In this document: piece by piece, positions 13,043-21,539 of the stretch
Position numbering within the stretch: position 1 is the stretch's first letter
Layout: the number at the start of each line of letters is the position of its first letter
Origin: HGM04593 sp045589695
GTDB lineage: Bacteria; Bacteroidota; Bacteroidia; Bacteroidales; Bacteroidaceae
NCBI GenBank assembly: GCA_045589695.1
Contig: JAZNPP010000053.1
Coordinates: 25,387-89,386 of the forward strand
Length of the DNA: 64,000 bases
Reading direction: 5' to 3'
The notes under the pieces: model-generated
What the model was told of the DNA's origin: nothing
Database searches by the model: none
What the model saw: the letters and a program-made list of their open reading frames with translations, nothing else
Translations under genes and position numbers: made by a program

Positions 13043-13209
13043 CCGGCTCACCAGCAAAGTCTGGGTCATAGAATGTTAATCGTTAATCCGGCTCACCTGA
13101 GAAGTCCGGGGAGTTGAATGTTTTATTCTTATTGCGGTTTACCCTTAACCGGTTGTTTTTTATTTTTCTTGTTGTCGTTCTGTCATGTCCTTTTGGCGCC
13201 CAAAAGGAC
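13043..13209. repeat. 45-bp imperfect repeat and GTCCTTTTGG hairpin
   Basis: The stretch between the tRNA terminator and polA has no gene. CCGGCTCACC recurs at 13043 and 13088; the two 36-bp segments starting there agree at about three quarters of positions. A perfect 10-bp inverted repeat (GTCCTTTTGG 13187-13196 / CCAAAAGGAC 13200-13209) follows. It looks like a dispersed intergenic repeat of the host genome. Confidence 0.5.
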
Positions 13210-13303
13210 GAAAAGGCCCGGCACAGGGCGTTCGAGCCGCTTTCTCCTCTTGCTCGTGAATTGCCGCCGATAATATAACTCCTTACACTACTCCACTGTA
13301 TCT

Positions 13304-16135
13304 TTAATGAGCTTCTAACCAGTTTTCGCCCCAGCCGAAGTCAGCTATAAGAGGAACGCTCATCTTGAATGCGTTCTGCATCTCCTCTATTACAAGCTTC
13401 TGGACAGCGTCATGCTCTTCGGGGACGACATTGAAGTTGAGTTCGTCGTGTACTTGCAGAATCATTGTAGAACGCATATTCTCGGCTTTCATGCGGCGGT
13501 ATATATTAATCATCGCTACTTTGATAATGTCGGCCGCACTGCCCTGTATCGGCGCATTGACTGCATTTCGTTCGGCGTATCCTCTTACCACTGCGTTGTG
13601 CGAATTGATGTCTGGCAGGTATCTCTTGCGGTGGAATATGGTCTCTACATATCCGTTAAGTTTCGCCTGCTGCTTGCATTTTTCGATATATTCGTACACT
13701 CCTTTGTATGTGTCGAAGTAGTTATCAATCAATTCTTTGGCTTCTCGTCGGTCTACATTCATTCTTTCGGCAAGCCCGAACACCGAAATTCCATATATGA
13801 TACCGAAATTAGCGACCTTAGCCTTGCGTCGCTCATCTTTAGTAACCTCTTCGATAGGTTTCTTGTATATCTTAGCAGCTGTTGCCGCATGAATGTCATA
13901 TCCGCTACGGAAGTCTTCTATCATGTTCTTGTCACCGCTGAGATGCGCCATAATTCTAAGTTCGATCTGAGAGTAGTCGGCCGAAAGGAACATGCAGCCA
14001 TCGTCGGGGACGAACGCCTTGCGTACCTCCTTGCCGTCCTCGTCACGGATAGGTATGTTCTGCAGGTTAGGGTTGCTCGAACTCAAACGTCCCGTAGCTG
14101 TAACGGTCTGGTTGTACGACGTGTGTATCTTGCCGCTCTTGCTGTTTACAAGAGAGGGCAGGGCGTCAATGTATGTGCTAAGGAGCTTCTTTAATCCTCG
14201 GTACTGCAGAATATTCTTTACGATAGGGTGACGATTCTGCAGTTGCGCAAGCACCTCTTCCGATGTTACGAACTGCCCCGTCTTTGTCTTCTTTGGCTTG
14301 TCTACAATCTTCAGTTTGCCGAACAGTATGTCGCCCACCTGTTTAGGCGAAGCTATGTTGAATGGCTCGCCGGCAAGCGTGTATATATTCTCTTCGATGC
14401 TTGCGAGGCGTTTGCTGAATAGGGTAGAGGTCTCTTTCAGCGATGCGGCGTTTATTCTCGCTCCGTTGCGTTCCATGTAGGCAAGTACGGGTACCAGCGG
14501 CATTTCGATATCATAGAAGAGTTTTTCAAGCCCTTCTTTCTTTATCTCTTTTTCGAGTATATTCTTCAGTTTCAGCGTTACGTCGGCATCTTCACAAGCG
14601 TAGTCGCATACGGCTTGCGGCGGGACATCACGCATATTCTTCTGTTGCTTGCCTTTTTCGCCGATCAGTTCTTCTATTTTTATGGTATCATAGTTTAGAT
14701 AAATTTCGGCGAGATAGTCCATGCCATGATAAAGTTCGGGTTGCAGGACATAGTGGGCAATCATTGTGTCAAAAAGTTTTCCCTTTACCTCAATTCCGTA
14801 GTTGGCGAGAATCGTTATGTCATATTTTATGTTCTGTCCAATTTTCTCGCTATCCTCGTTTTCAAAAATTTCCCTTAAAAGTTTGAGTCGGGTAGCGGTC
14901 TCTTCTCCGTCGGCGGGCATAGGAATGTAAAACGCTTCGCCCTCCTTTACTGCGAGGCTCAAACCAACAATTTCCGCATCGAGCGCATTGGTGCTTGTTG
15001 TTTCTGTGTCAAAGCACACAGATTTGCAATTTTTTACTGCAGAAACCAAACTGTATATATCTTCTTTATTATCAATGAGTTTATAGGTGTGCGGCAGATC
15101 TTTTAAGCTCAAATGGCTCGATTTTTTTTCTTCGTCCGGTATTTCGTCCGTGAAAAAATCAAAGAGAGAGCCTTGAACAGGGCCTTCTTTTTTTGTTTTC
15201 TGCGGTGCAGCGGCTGTTTCTGTTTTTTCGTCTGCCATGAACTCGTCAAAGAGCGAAGGAGCCTGTTGGCTCTTCTTCACTCTCTCCTTGAGAGCGCGAA
15301 GCTCGTAAAAATCGAGCAGGGCAGTGAGCTTCCCTTCGTCGGCGGCTTCACGTTTGAGAGAGTCCATATCGAGTTCAATAGGAACATCGGTCTTTATTGT
15401 CGCAAGGAATTTGCTGAATAGAATCTTCTCTTTATTCTCTTCGACCTTAATCTTAAGAGCGCCTTTCAGTTCTTCGGTATTTTCGAGCATGTTCTCAATG
15501 CTCCCGAACTGAGCTATCAGTTTTTGCGCAGTCTTCTCTCCCACTCCGGGGCAGCCTGGAATGTTGTCGCTCGAATCGCCCATGAGGCCCAAAAGGTCTA
15601 TTACCTGCAGGGTGTTTTCAATACCGAACTTCTCCTTCACCCTCTCGATACCCATCACTTCGAACTCTTTGTCGCCGTATTTGGGGCGGTATATGAACGT
15701 CGTCTCCGAAACAAGCTGTCCGTAGTCCTTGTCAGGAGTCATCATATATGTAATTATTCCCCTTTTCTCCGCCTGTTTTGCCAATGTTCCTATAACATCG
15801 TCGGCTTCAAAGCCCGGCACTTCGAATATGGGTATATTATATGCCCTTATGAACTCTTTTATAACAGGCACCGACTCTCTGATAACTTCAGGAGTCTCCT
15901 CGCGCTGTGCCTTGTACGCTTCGTATGCCTCGTGACGGAAGGTGGGACCTTTGGGGTCGAAAGCGATGCCTATATGCGTAGGGTTTTCTTTCTTCAGCAC
16001 ATCTTCAAGGGTATTTATGAAGCCGAGTATAGCTGACGTGTTGAACCCTTTTGAATTTATTCTTGGGTTTTTTATGAAAGCATAGTACGCTCTGTATATA
16101 AGCGCATACGCATCGAGCAGAAAGAGTTTTTCCAT
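13304..16135 (-). CDS. polA: DNA polymerase I
   Basis: A 943-residue full-length Pol I with all three domains. The 5' nuclease (start MEKLFLLDAYALIYRAYYAF, helix-hairpin-helix VIDLLGLMGDSSDNIPG) is followed by a 3'-5' proofreading exonuclease that keeps its metal-binding residues (FDTETT, NIKYD, YACEDAD). The polymerase domain has motif A (DYSQIELRIMAHLSGD), motif B (RRKAKVANFGIIYG) and motif C (QVHDELNF). It fills gaps and removes RNA primers in replication and repair. Divergent from the polyprenyl synthase gene. Confidence 0.98.
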   Translation of the reverse strand: MEKLFLLDAYALIYRAYYAFIKNPRINSKGFNTSAILGFINTLEDVLKKENPTHIGIAFDPKGPTFRHEAYEAYKAQREETPEVIRESVPVIKEFIRAYNIPIFEVPGFEADDVIGTLAKQAEKRGIITYMMTPDKDYGQLVSETTFIYRPKYGDKEFEVMGIERVKEKFGIENTLQVIDLLGLMGDSSDNIPGCPGVGEKTAQKLIAQFGSIENMLENTEELKGALKIKVEENKEKILFSKFLATIKTDVPIELDMDSLKREAADEGKLTALLDFYELRALKERVKKSQQAPSLFDEFMADEKTETAAAPQKTKKEGPVQGSLFDFFTDEIPDEEKKSSHLSLKDLPHTYKLIDNKEDIYSLVSAVKNCKSVCFDTETTSTNALDAEIVGLSLAVKEGEAFYIPMPADGEETATRLKLLREIFENEDSEKIGQNIKYDITILANYGIEVKGKLFDTMIAHYVLQPELYHGMDYLAEIYLNYDTIKIEELIGEKGKQQKNMRDVPPQAVCDYACEDADVTLKLKNILEKEIKKEGLEKLFYDIEMPLVPVLAYMERNGARINAASLKETSTLFSKRLASIEENIYTLAGEPFNIASPKQVGDILFGKLKIVDKPKKTKTGQFVTSEEVLAQLQNRHPIVKNILQYRGLKKLLSTYIDALPSLVNSKSGKIHTSYNQTVTATGRLSSSNPNLQNIPIRDEDGKEVRKAFVPDDGCMFLSADYSQIELRIMAHLSGDKNMIEDFRSGYDIHAATAAKIYKKPIEEVTKDERRKAKVANFGIIYGISVFGLAERMNVDRREAKELIDNYFDTYKGVYEYIEKCKQQAKLNGYVETIFHRKRYLPDINSHNAVVRGYAERNAVNAPIQGSAADIIKVAMINIYRRMKAENMRSTMILQVHDELNFNVVPEEHDAVQKLVIEEMQNAFKMSVPLIADFGWGENWLEAH

Positions 16136-16221
16136 TTTAAAACAATTATATCAAAAGACACAGTTCTTTAATTCAAATTTAATGTGTCATTTCTTGAAAC
16201 CGATTGTAAAAATACATAATT

Positions 16222-16255
16222 TTTGCTACTATCCATATTCTTTTTATTACTTTTG
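16222..16255 (+). promoter_or_regulatory. Promoter of polyprenyl synthase gene
   Basis: TTTG (16222-16225) and TACTTTTG (16248-16255), separated by 22 bp, match the Bacteroidota sigma consensus. They lie 65 bp before the ATG. Confidence 0.65.
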
Positions 16256-16319
16256 CAGTTAAATAAAGTAGCCGGGTCCCGTACGTGCAGTCTGTGGCAT
16301 CGACACGCTAAAATGTATT

Positions 16320-17294
16320 ATGAGTCATTTGGAAATCATACAAGCGCCGATAGCAAAGGAAATAGAAGATTTTAACGTCTATTTCAAAGCGCAGTTCACA
16401 AGCAATGTAGAGCTTTTGAACAGTGCTTTGTCGTACGTGAGAGAGTCGGTGGGCAAAATGATGCGGCCTATGCTTGTGCTTCTTGTCGCAAAGTCACTCG
16501 GTAACGTAAGCGACAGAGCGTTCGCTGCGGCTTCCGCTATGGAGCTGCTTCATTCGGCCAGCCTGCTTCATGACGATGTTATCGACGAGAGCAATATGCG
16601 TCGCGGCCGTCCCTCATTGAATACCGCCTATAACAATAATATTGCGGTGCTTACAGGCGATTTTCTCTTTTCGCAGGCTCTTGCGAGCGCTGCCGAGACC
16701 GGTGATATACGTATAATAAAAGAGCTTGCCAAGCTCGGAAAGGAACTTTCAAGCGGCGAGGTCATGCAGGTAGAGCTTGAACAGAACGGCTCCTACAGCG
16801 AAGAGAATTATTTTAAGGTCATATATAACAAGACAGCTTCTCTATTTGTGTGCAGTACGTTGTGTGCTGTATATTCTGTCGGCGGAAAGGACGAATACGC
16901 ATCCGCATTCACTAAGTACGGCGAGTCTGCGGGAATATGTTTCCAAATAAAGGATGATATCTTTGATTACTTCTCCAACGATGTGGGCAAGCCTACAGGA
17001 AGCGACATGAGAGAGGGAAAAATAACCCTTCCGGCTCTTTATGTGCTGAACAACAGCGCTAACCCTCTGTTGGTTCCGATAAGAGAGAAGATATCCAATG
17101 GCGTAAACCTCGATGAAAACGAGATAAAATCATTGATTGAAATATCAGTAGAAGAGGGTGGTGTAGAGTATGCGAACTCCTGCATACAAAAGTACCGCAC
17201 TGCTGCGATAGAAGCTCTTCCGCCCGACATCTCTTCCGATGTCAAGGATGCGCTGGTTGCATATATCGATTATGTGATATCAAGAGATAAATAA
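16320..17294 (+). CDS. Polyprenyl (octaprenyl-type) diphosphate synthase
   Basis: A 324-residue trans-isoprenyl diphosphate synthase. It has the first Asp-rich motif (LLHDDVIDESNMRRGRPS) and the second (FQIKDDIFDYFSND), the KMMRP substrate-binding block near residue 50 and GDFLFSQAL. It condenses isopentenyl diphosphate onto an allylic primer in the membrane-associated isoprenoid pathway, most likely making the menaquinone side chain. Chain length cannot be read with certainty, so I give no symbol. Single gene between polA and a bidirectional terminator. Confidence 0.93.
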   Translation: MSHLEIIQAPIAKEIEDFNVYFKAQFTSNVELLNSALSYVRESVGKMMRPMLVLLVAKSLGNVSDRAFAAASAMELLHSASLLHDDVIDESNMRRGRPSLNTAYNNNIAVLTGDFLFSQALASAAETGDIRIIKELAKLGKELSSGEVMQVELEQNGSYSEENYFKVIYNKTASLFVCSTLCAVYSVGGKDEYASAFTKYGESAGICFQIKDDIFDYFSNDVGKPTGSDMREGKITLPALYVLNNSANPLLVPIREKISNGVNLDENEIKSLIEISVEEGGVEYANSCIQKYRTAAIEALPPDISSDVKDALVAYIDYVISRDK

Positions 17295-17326
17295 AAAGGT
17301 GTCAGATTTTTTTCTGACACCTTTTT
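17293..17326. terminator. Bidirectional terminator
   Basis: A 14-bp perfect stem (AAAAAGGTGTCAGA / TCTGACACCTTTTT) around a 6-nt T-rich loop. It has A and T runs on both sides and can end both the synthase gene and the converging deoC operon. Confidence 0.9.
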
Positions 17327-17344
17327 ATTTATCTTATTTGTGTT

Positions 17345-18280
17345 TTAGAAAAACTTGGTCTCTTCACCGAGAATTTCGCTAAGGCAAAGGTTTGCCAAGC
17401 GGCTTGTTCCCAAGCGGAAAAGTTCGTTAGTCAGCCACTCCTCACCAAGCAGCTCTTTTACTATTGTATAGTACACGAGAGCGTCGTGTACGGTATTTAT
17501 TCCGCCGGCAGGCTTGAATCCGATTTTTCGTCCGGTCTTTGCGTAATACTCCTTTATTGTCTGGCACATAACATAGGCTGCCTCAGGCGTTGCGGCCGGT
17601 GACTCCTTACCTGTCGATGTCTTGATGAAGTCAGCGCCGGAATAAATCGATAGAATCGACGCTTTTTTGATATTCTCAGCACTCTTCAAGGCGCCTGTTT
17701 CAAGTATAACTTTCAGGTGTCTCTCTCCGCATACGCTCTTGAGTTCCTGTATCTCGTCGCATACACCTTCATAGTCGCCGCTGAGGAACTTGCCTACGCT
17801 GAGAACAATATCAATCTCCGTAGCGCCATCGTGAACAGCCATAGCTGTCTCGGCAACTTTAATCTCCTGGAATGTCTGTGAAGAGGGGAAACCGCCCGAC
17901 ACGCATGCTATGCCCACATTCTCTACTTGCAGAGTGTCGTTCACAATCTTAGCGAAGTTAGGGTACACGCATATTGCGGCAACGTTCTTAAGGTCGGGGT
18001 GTTTGTCGTCGAACTCGTTCACCTTTTCGGTAAATCTCATGACGCTCTCTTCGCTGTCAGTACATTTAAGAGTGGTCAGGTCAATACAGTTAAAAAGGAA
18101 TTTCTTTACCTCTATTGTATTGTTCTCTTCGACCTTCTCTTCTATAAGTCTCTTTACTTTGTCAGCAACCTCTTCATCTGTCATAGCCTTCTCGTAATCG
18201 GCAAGCACGAAGTCGTATTTGCTCTCCTCGTCGGCGTGGTGAACATGGCCCTCACATCCGCAGTTGCAATTTTCGCTCAT
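17345..18280 (-). CDS. deoC: Deoxyribose-phosphate aldolase
   Basis: A 311-residue class I aldolase that splits 2-deoxyribose-5-phosphate into glyceraldehyde-3-phosphate and acetaldehyde in deoxynucleoside breakdown. The Schiff-base Lys is in ADFIKTSTGK, the second active-site Lys in GRKIGFKPAGGI, and the core has GATEIDIVLSVG. Compared with the usual 220-260 residues, it has a longer N-terminus beginning with a metal-binding-looking CNCGCEGHVHH stretch. It is the last gene of the mnmG-to-deoC run, 1 bp after the MazG-like gene. Confidence 0.96.
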   Translation of the reverse strand: MSENCNCGCEGHVHHADEESKYDFVLADYEKAMTDEEVADKVKRLIEEKVEENNTIEVKKFLFNCIDLTTLKCTDSEESVMRFTEKVNEFDDKHPDLKNVAAICVYPNFAKIVNDTLQVENVGIACVSGGFPSSQTFQEIKVAETAMAVHDGATEIDIVLSVGKFLSGDYEGVCDEIQELKSVCGERHLKVILETGALKSAENIKKASILSIYSGADFIKTSTGKESPAATPEAAYVMCQTIKEYYAKTGRKIGFKPAGGINTVHDALVYYTIVKELLGEEWLTNELFRLGTSRLANLCLSEILGEETKFF

Positions 18281-18281
18281 A

Positions 18282-18608
18282 TCAGTTAAGTTTTTGGTTA
18301 TTAATATGTCTTTCTTTATCTCTTTCGGTCTTTTTATCGAAGTTTTTCTGTAGCGCTTCGGTAAGGTCTACACCTGTCTGGTTCGCAATGCATATAAGCA
18401 CCCATAACACGTCGGCAAGTTCGTCTTCGAGCATTTTCTCGCTATCGTTTTCCTTAAACGACTGTTCGCCGTATTTGCGTGCTATGATTCGTGCCACCTC
18501 TCCGACCTCCTCGGTCAATATCGCCATGTTAGTCAGTTCGTTGAAATATCGCACTCCGTACTCTTTTATCCAGGCATCAACACGCTCCTGCGCCTCTTTA
18601 ATAGTCAT
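18282..18608 (-). CDS. MazG-like nucleotide pyrophosphohydrolase
   Basis: A 108-residue all-helical MazG-type protein. Metal-binding motifs are visible: EEVGEVARII (ExxE) and EDELADVLWVLICIA (ExxD). Such enzymes hydrolyse non-canonical nucleoside triphosphates to monophosphates. It lies 2 bp after dtd and 1 bp before deoC, in an order conserved in Bacteroidales. Confidence 0.9.
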   Translation of the reverse strand: MTIKEAQERVDAWIKEYGVRYFNELTNMAILTEEVGEVARIIARKYGEQSFKENDSEKMLEDELADVLWVLICIANQTGVDLTEALQKNFDKKTERDKERHINNQKLN

Positions 18609-18610
18609 CT

Positions 18611-19063
18611 TTATTCTCTGTCTTTTGAGTCTATAAATATAGTAACAGGCCCGTCATTCAATAGTTCGACCTTCATGTCTGCTCCAAAAACACCTCTTTT
18701 GATAGGTTTGTTTATTGCTATCTCCAGTTCTGAGCAGAATTGCTCGTACAAGGGTACCGATATTTCTGGCTTGGCTGCCTTTATATATGACGGGCGGTTG
18801 CCTTTCTTAGTCGATGCCATCAACGTGAACTGGCTTACCGCAAGTATATCGCCGTCGATATCCGTGACCGACCTGTTCATAACGCCGTTCTCGTCGTCGA
18901 AAAGCCTTATGTTGGCAATCTTCTTCGCAAGCCAGCGTATGTCTTCTTCATTATCCTCGTCGCAGATACCGATAAAAACAAGTAATCCATTGTCTATCAA
19001 TGAATAAAGTTCTTTGTTAATGGTTACGGACGCCCTTTTTACTCTTTGTATAAGTACTCTCAT
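18611..19063 (-). CDS. dtd: D-aminoacyl-tRNA deacylase
   Basis: A 150-residue DTD of standard length. It has the two signature motifs lining the active site: SQFTLMAS and NDGPVTIFID. It removes D-amino acids wrongly attached to tRNA. Part of the mnmG-apt-uvrC-dtd-mazG-deoC gene run. Confidence 0.97.
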   Translation of the reverse strand: MRVLIQRVKRASVTINKELYSLIDNGLLVFIGICDEDNEEDIRWLAKKIANIRLFDDENGVMNRSVTDIDGDILAVSQFTLMASTKKGNRPSYIKAAKPEISVPLYEQFCSELEIAINKPIKRGVFGADMKVELLNDGPVTIFIDSKDRE

Positions 19064-19117
19064 ATTGTAACTGTTATTGCAAAGATAGCTCTTTTATTTT
19101 ATATATTCTCTTTCGGG

Positions 19118-20947
19118 TCAGTTTTCATTGTTTAAGGCCTTGTACAGCAGCTCGGCTTTAGCGTTTCCTATAGTAGCAGCAAGCTCTTCGACGCTTGCCT
19201 CTTTTACTCTTTTCACACTCTTGAAACGGTAGAGCAGGGCGGTCTTGCTCTTCTCGCCGATACCCTTTATTGTGTCAAGCTCCGAAGCGGTCTGTCGTTT
19301 GCTGCGTTTCTCACGATGGAATTTTATAGCAAAACGGTGTACTTCGTCCTGTATCTGTGTCATCACTCTGAAAAGTACGGTGTTCTGCTTAAGCCCTACG
19401 GTTTCTCCATCCTTGCCGACAATAAGTTCCGTTGTTCTGTGTTTACCGTCTTTAACCAAGCCGGCAATCTTTATATCGAGTCCTAATTCGTCTTCTATAA
19501 CACCCCTTATAGCCTCCATTTGCCCTTTTCCGCCGTCAGCTATAATAAGATCGGGCAACTCCTCTTTCTCTTCGATGCAGCGTTTGTAACGCCGTCCCAC
19601 AACCTCACGCATCGACGCATAGTCGTCCGGGCCGGCAACGGTCTTTATGTTGTATTTGCGATACTCTTTTTTCGACGGCTTCAACTTGCGGAACACTACG
19701 CATGCAGCTACTGCGTCTCCTCCTTGAGTGTTTGAGTTGTCGAAACACTCTATTTTCATCGGCAGTTTTTTCAGGTGCAAAAGCTCTTGAATCTCTTTCA
19801 TGAGCCTGGTGTTCTTTTGCTCCGGATTTAGTTTATCCTCCTGTTTCATCCTGTCAGCTCTGTACTGTTTTACATTAAGCCTTGACAGTGCAAGCAGGCG
19901 TGCCTTTTCGCCCTTTTGCGGTATCGTGACCGATACGCCTTCAATAGGCAGTTCGATAGGGAAGGGTAGGATTATCTCCTTTGCTTTGCTGCCGAATCTC
20001 TCACGAAGCTCTATAATACCCATAGAAATCAATTCGTCATCCTTCTCATCGAGCTTTTTCTGATATTCAATAGTGAATGCCTGGTTTATGCATCCGTTTG
20101 TTATGTGCAGGAAGTTTACGAAAGCATTCTTTTCGTCACTTTCGATAGAGAACACGTCAATATTGTTTATCGTTGAGCTTACGACTTCGCTTCTGCTTCG
20201 GAAATTATCGATAAGAAGGTATCTTTTTTTAATTTCTTCAGCAGCTTCAAAATCGAGCAGTGAAGCTTTTTCTTTCATTTCCGAAAGCAGTTTTTCCTGC
20301 AAAATTTTTATATCGCCTTTTAATATTGCTGTTACTTCGTCGATGTATTTCAAATATTCGTCACGTGATATTTTGCCGATGCATGGCGCGCAGCAATTCT
20401 TTATCTGGTATTCAAGACAGGCTGCGTACTTGCCGCATCTGACACCTTCGGGAGTTATGTTCAGGTTACATGTTCGTAGCGGGAATAGTTCCCTGATAAG
20501 TTCGAGCATTGCATGCAGCGCGCCGCCGTTCGTGTATGGGCCGAAGTATCTTCCTTTGCCTTTAACTGTTTTTCTTGTCTTGAAGATCTTCGGAAAATAT
20601 TCGTTCGTAATGCAAATCGAGGGGTATGTCTTGTCGTCTTTCAGCAAAACATTATAGCGGGGCTTATGCTGCTTTATGAGGTTGTTCTCAAGAAGCAGTG
20701 CATCGGCCTCGCTATTGACAACGACATATTTAATGTCGGCTATTTTTGCGACAAGAAGTTTTGTCTTTAATGTCTGTTGCTCTTTGTTGAAATAAGAGGA
20801 TACCCTGCGCTTCAGGTTCTTGGCTTTGCCAACATAAATTATTACCCCATCTTCGTTGAGGTACTGATAGCATCCGGGTGAATCAGGGAGGTTGTTTACA
20901 ATACCCTTCAGGTGCTGTTCTCTCTTCCTTTTCTCCTCTTTATCCAT
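19118..20947 (-). CDS. uvrC: Excinuclease ABC subunit C
   Basis: A 609-residue UvrC. It has the N-terminal GIY-YIG nuclease (DSPGCYQYLNEDGVIIYVGK), a Cys cluster (CNLN..CGKYAACLEYQIKNCCAPC), a UvrB-binding helix (EAAEEIKKRYLLIDNF), the RNase H-like nuclease (IECFDNSNTQGGDAVAACVV, PDLIIADGGKGQ) and C-terminal HhH motifs (LDTIKGIGEKSKTALL). It makes the two incisions of nucleotide-excision repair. Its ATG shares one base with the apt stop codon. Confidence 0.98.
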   Translation of the reverse strand: MDKEEKRKREQHLKGIVNNLPDSPGCYQYLNEDGVIIYVGKAKNLKRRVSSYFNKEQQTLKTKLLVAKIADIKYVVVNSEADALLLENNLIKQHKPRYNVLLKDDKTYPSICITNEYFPKIFKTRKTVKGKGRYFGPYTNGGALHAMLELIRELFPLRTCNLNITPEGVRCGKYAACLEYQIKNCCAPCIGKISRDEYLKYIDEVTAILKGDIKILQEKLLSEMKEKASLLDFEAAEEIKKRYLLIDNFRSRSEVVSSTINNIDVFSIESDEKNAFVNFLHITNGCINQAFTIEYQKKLDEKDDELISMGIIELRERFGSKAKEIILPFPIELPIEGVSVTIPQKGEKARLLALSRLNVKQYRADRMKQEDKLNPEQKNTRLMKEIQELLHLKKLPMKIECFDNSNTQGGDAVAACVVFRKLKPSKKEYRKYNIKTVAGPDDYASMREVVGRRYKRCIEEKEELPDLIIADGGKGQMEAIRGVIEDELGLDIKIAGLVKDGKHRTTELIVGKDGETVGLKQNTVLFRVMTQIQDEVHRFAIKFHREKRSKRQTASELDTIKGIGEKSKTALLYRFKSVKRVKEASVEELAATIGNAKAELLYKALNNEN

Positions 20948-21480
20948 TATTTTCCTTCAAGGGTGAGAAGGCACTCTATTTCGGCATCTTCAGGGAATGT
21001 CTCTCTTCCGTTCAGTCCCTCAAGCTCAATAAGGAAGTTGATCATCACTTTCTTGGGGTTGAGTTTTTTTACAAGGTGGTATGCGGCAAGCATTGTACCG
21101 CCTGTTGCCAAGAGGTCGTCGTGTATCAATACCACATCGTCTTCTGTTATGGCATCCTTGTGTATCTCTATTGTGTCGCGGCCGTACTCTTTGCCGTATG
21201 TTTCGCTAATGGTTTCAGCTGGCAGTTTGCCGGGCTTGCGAATAGGCACAAAGCCTGCGTTAAGCTTTACGGCGAGCGAGGACGCCATTACAAAACCGCG
21301 CGACTCAATACCCACAATCTTTGTTATACCTTTGTCTTTGTATAATTCATAAAGGGCGTTGTCCATTTCACGAAGACATTCAGGGCTCTTGAAGAGTGAT
21401 GTCACGTCTTTGAACTGTATTCCCGGTATTGGAAAATCGGGAATGTTTCTCAAATTCTTAAGTAATAAATCCTTGTTCAT
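20947..21480 (-). CDS. apt: Adenine phosphoribosyltransferase
   Basis: A 177-residue type I phosphoribosyltransferase. It has the PRPP-binding loop VVLIHDDLLATGGTM, the adenine-pocket segment VGIESRGFVMAS and FPIPGIQFKDVTSLF. It converts adenine and PRPP to AMP (purine salvage). The TAA stop overlaps the uvrC ATG (TAATG), so the two are probably coupled. Confidence 0.97.
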   Translation of the reverse strand: MNKDLLLKNLRNIPDFPIPGIQFKDVTSLFKSPECLREMDNALYELYKDKGITKIVGIESRGFVMASSLAVKLNAGFVPIRKPGKLPAETISETYGKEYGRDTIEIHKDAITEDDVVLIHDDLLATGGTMLAAYHLVKKLNPKKVMINFLIELEGLNGRETFPEDAEIECLLTLEGK

Positions 21481-21522
21481 ATCTCTTTGTTTTTTAATGT
21501 TCGAGTTGTGGTTTTAAGGCAA

Positions 21523-21538
21523 TGTTCCACGTGGAACA
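21523..21538. promoter_or_regulatory. parS centromere site
   Basis: A perfect 16-bp palindrome, TGTTCCACGTGGAACA, the consensus binding site of chromosomal ParB (Spo0J). It lies immediately after the mnmG stop (21540) and before apt. parS sites cluster near the replication origin, and gidA/mnmG is often origin-proximal, which agrees. It would load ParB clamps for origin segregation. Confidence 0.9.
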
Positions 21539-21539
21539 A

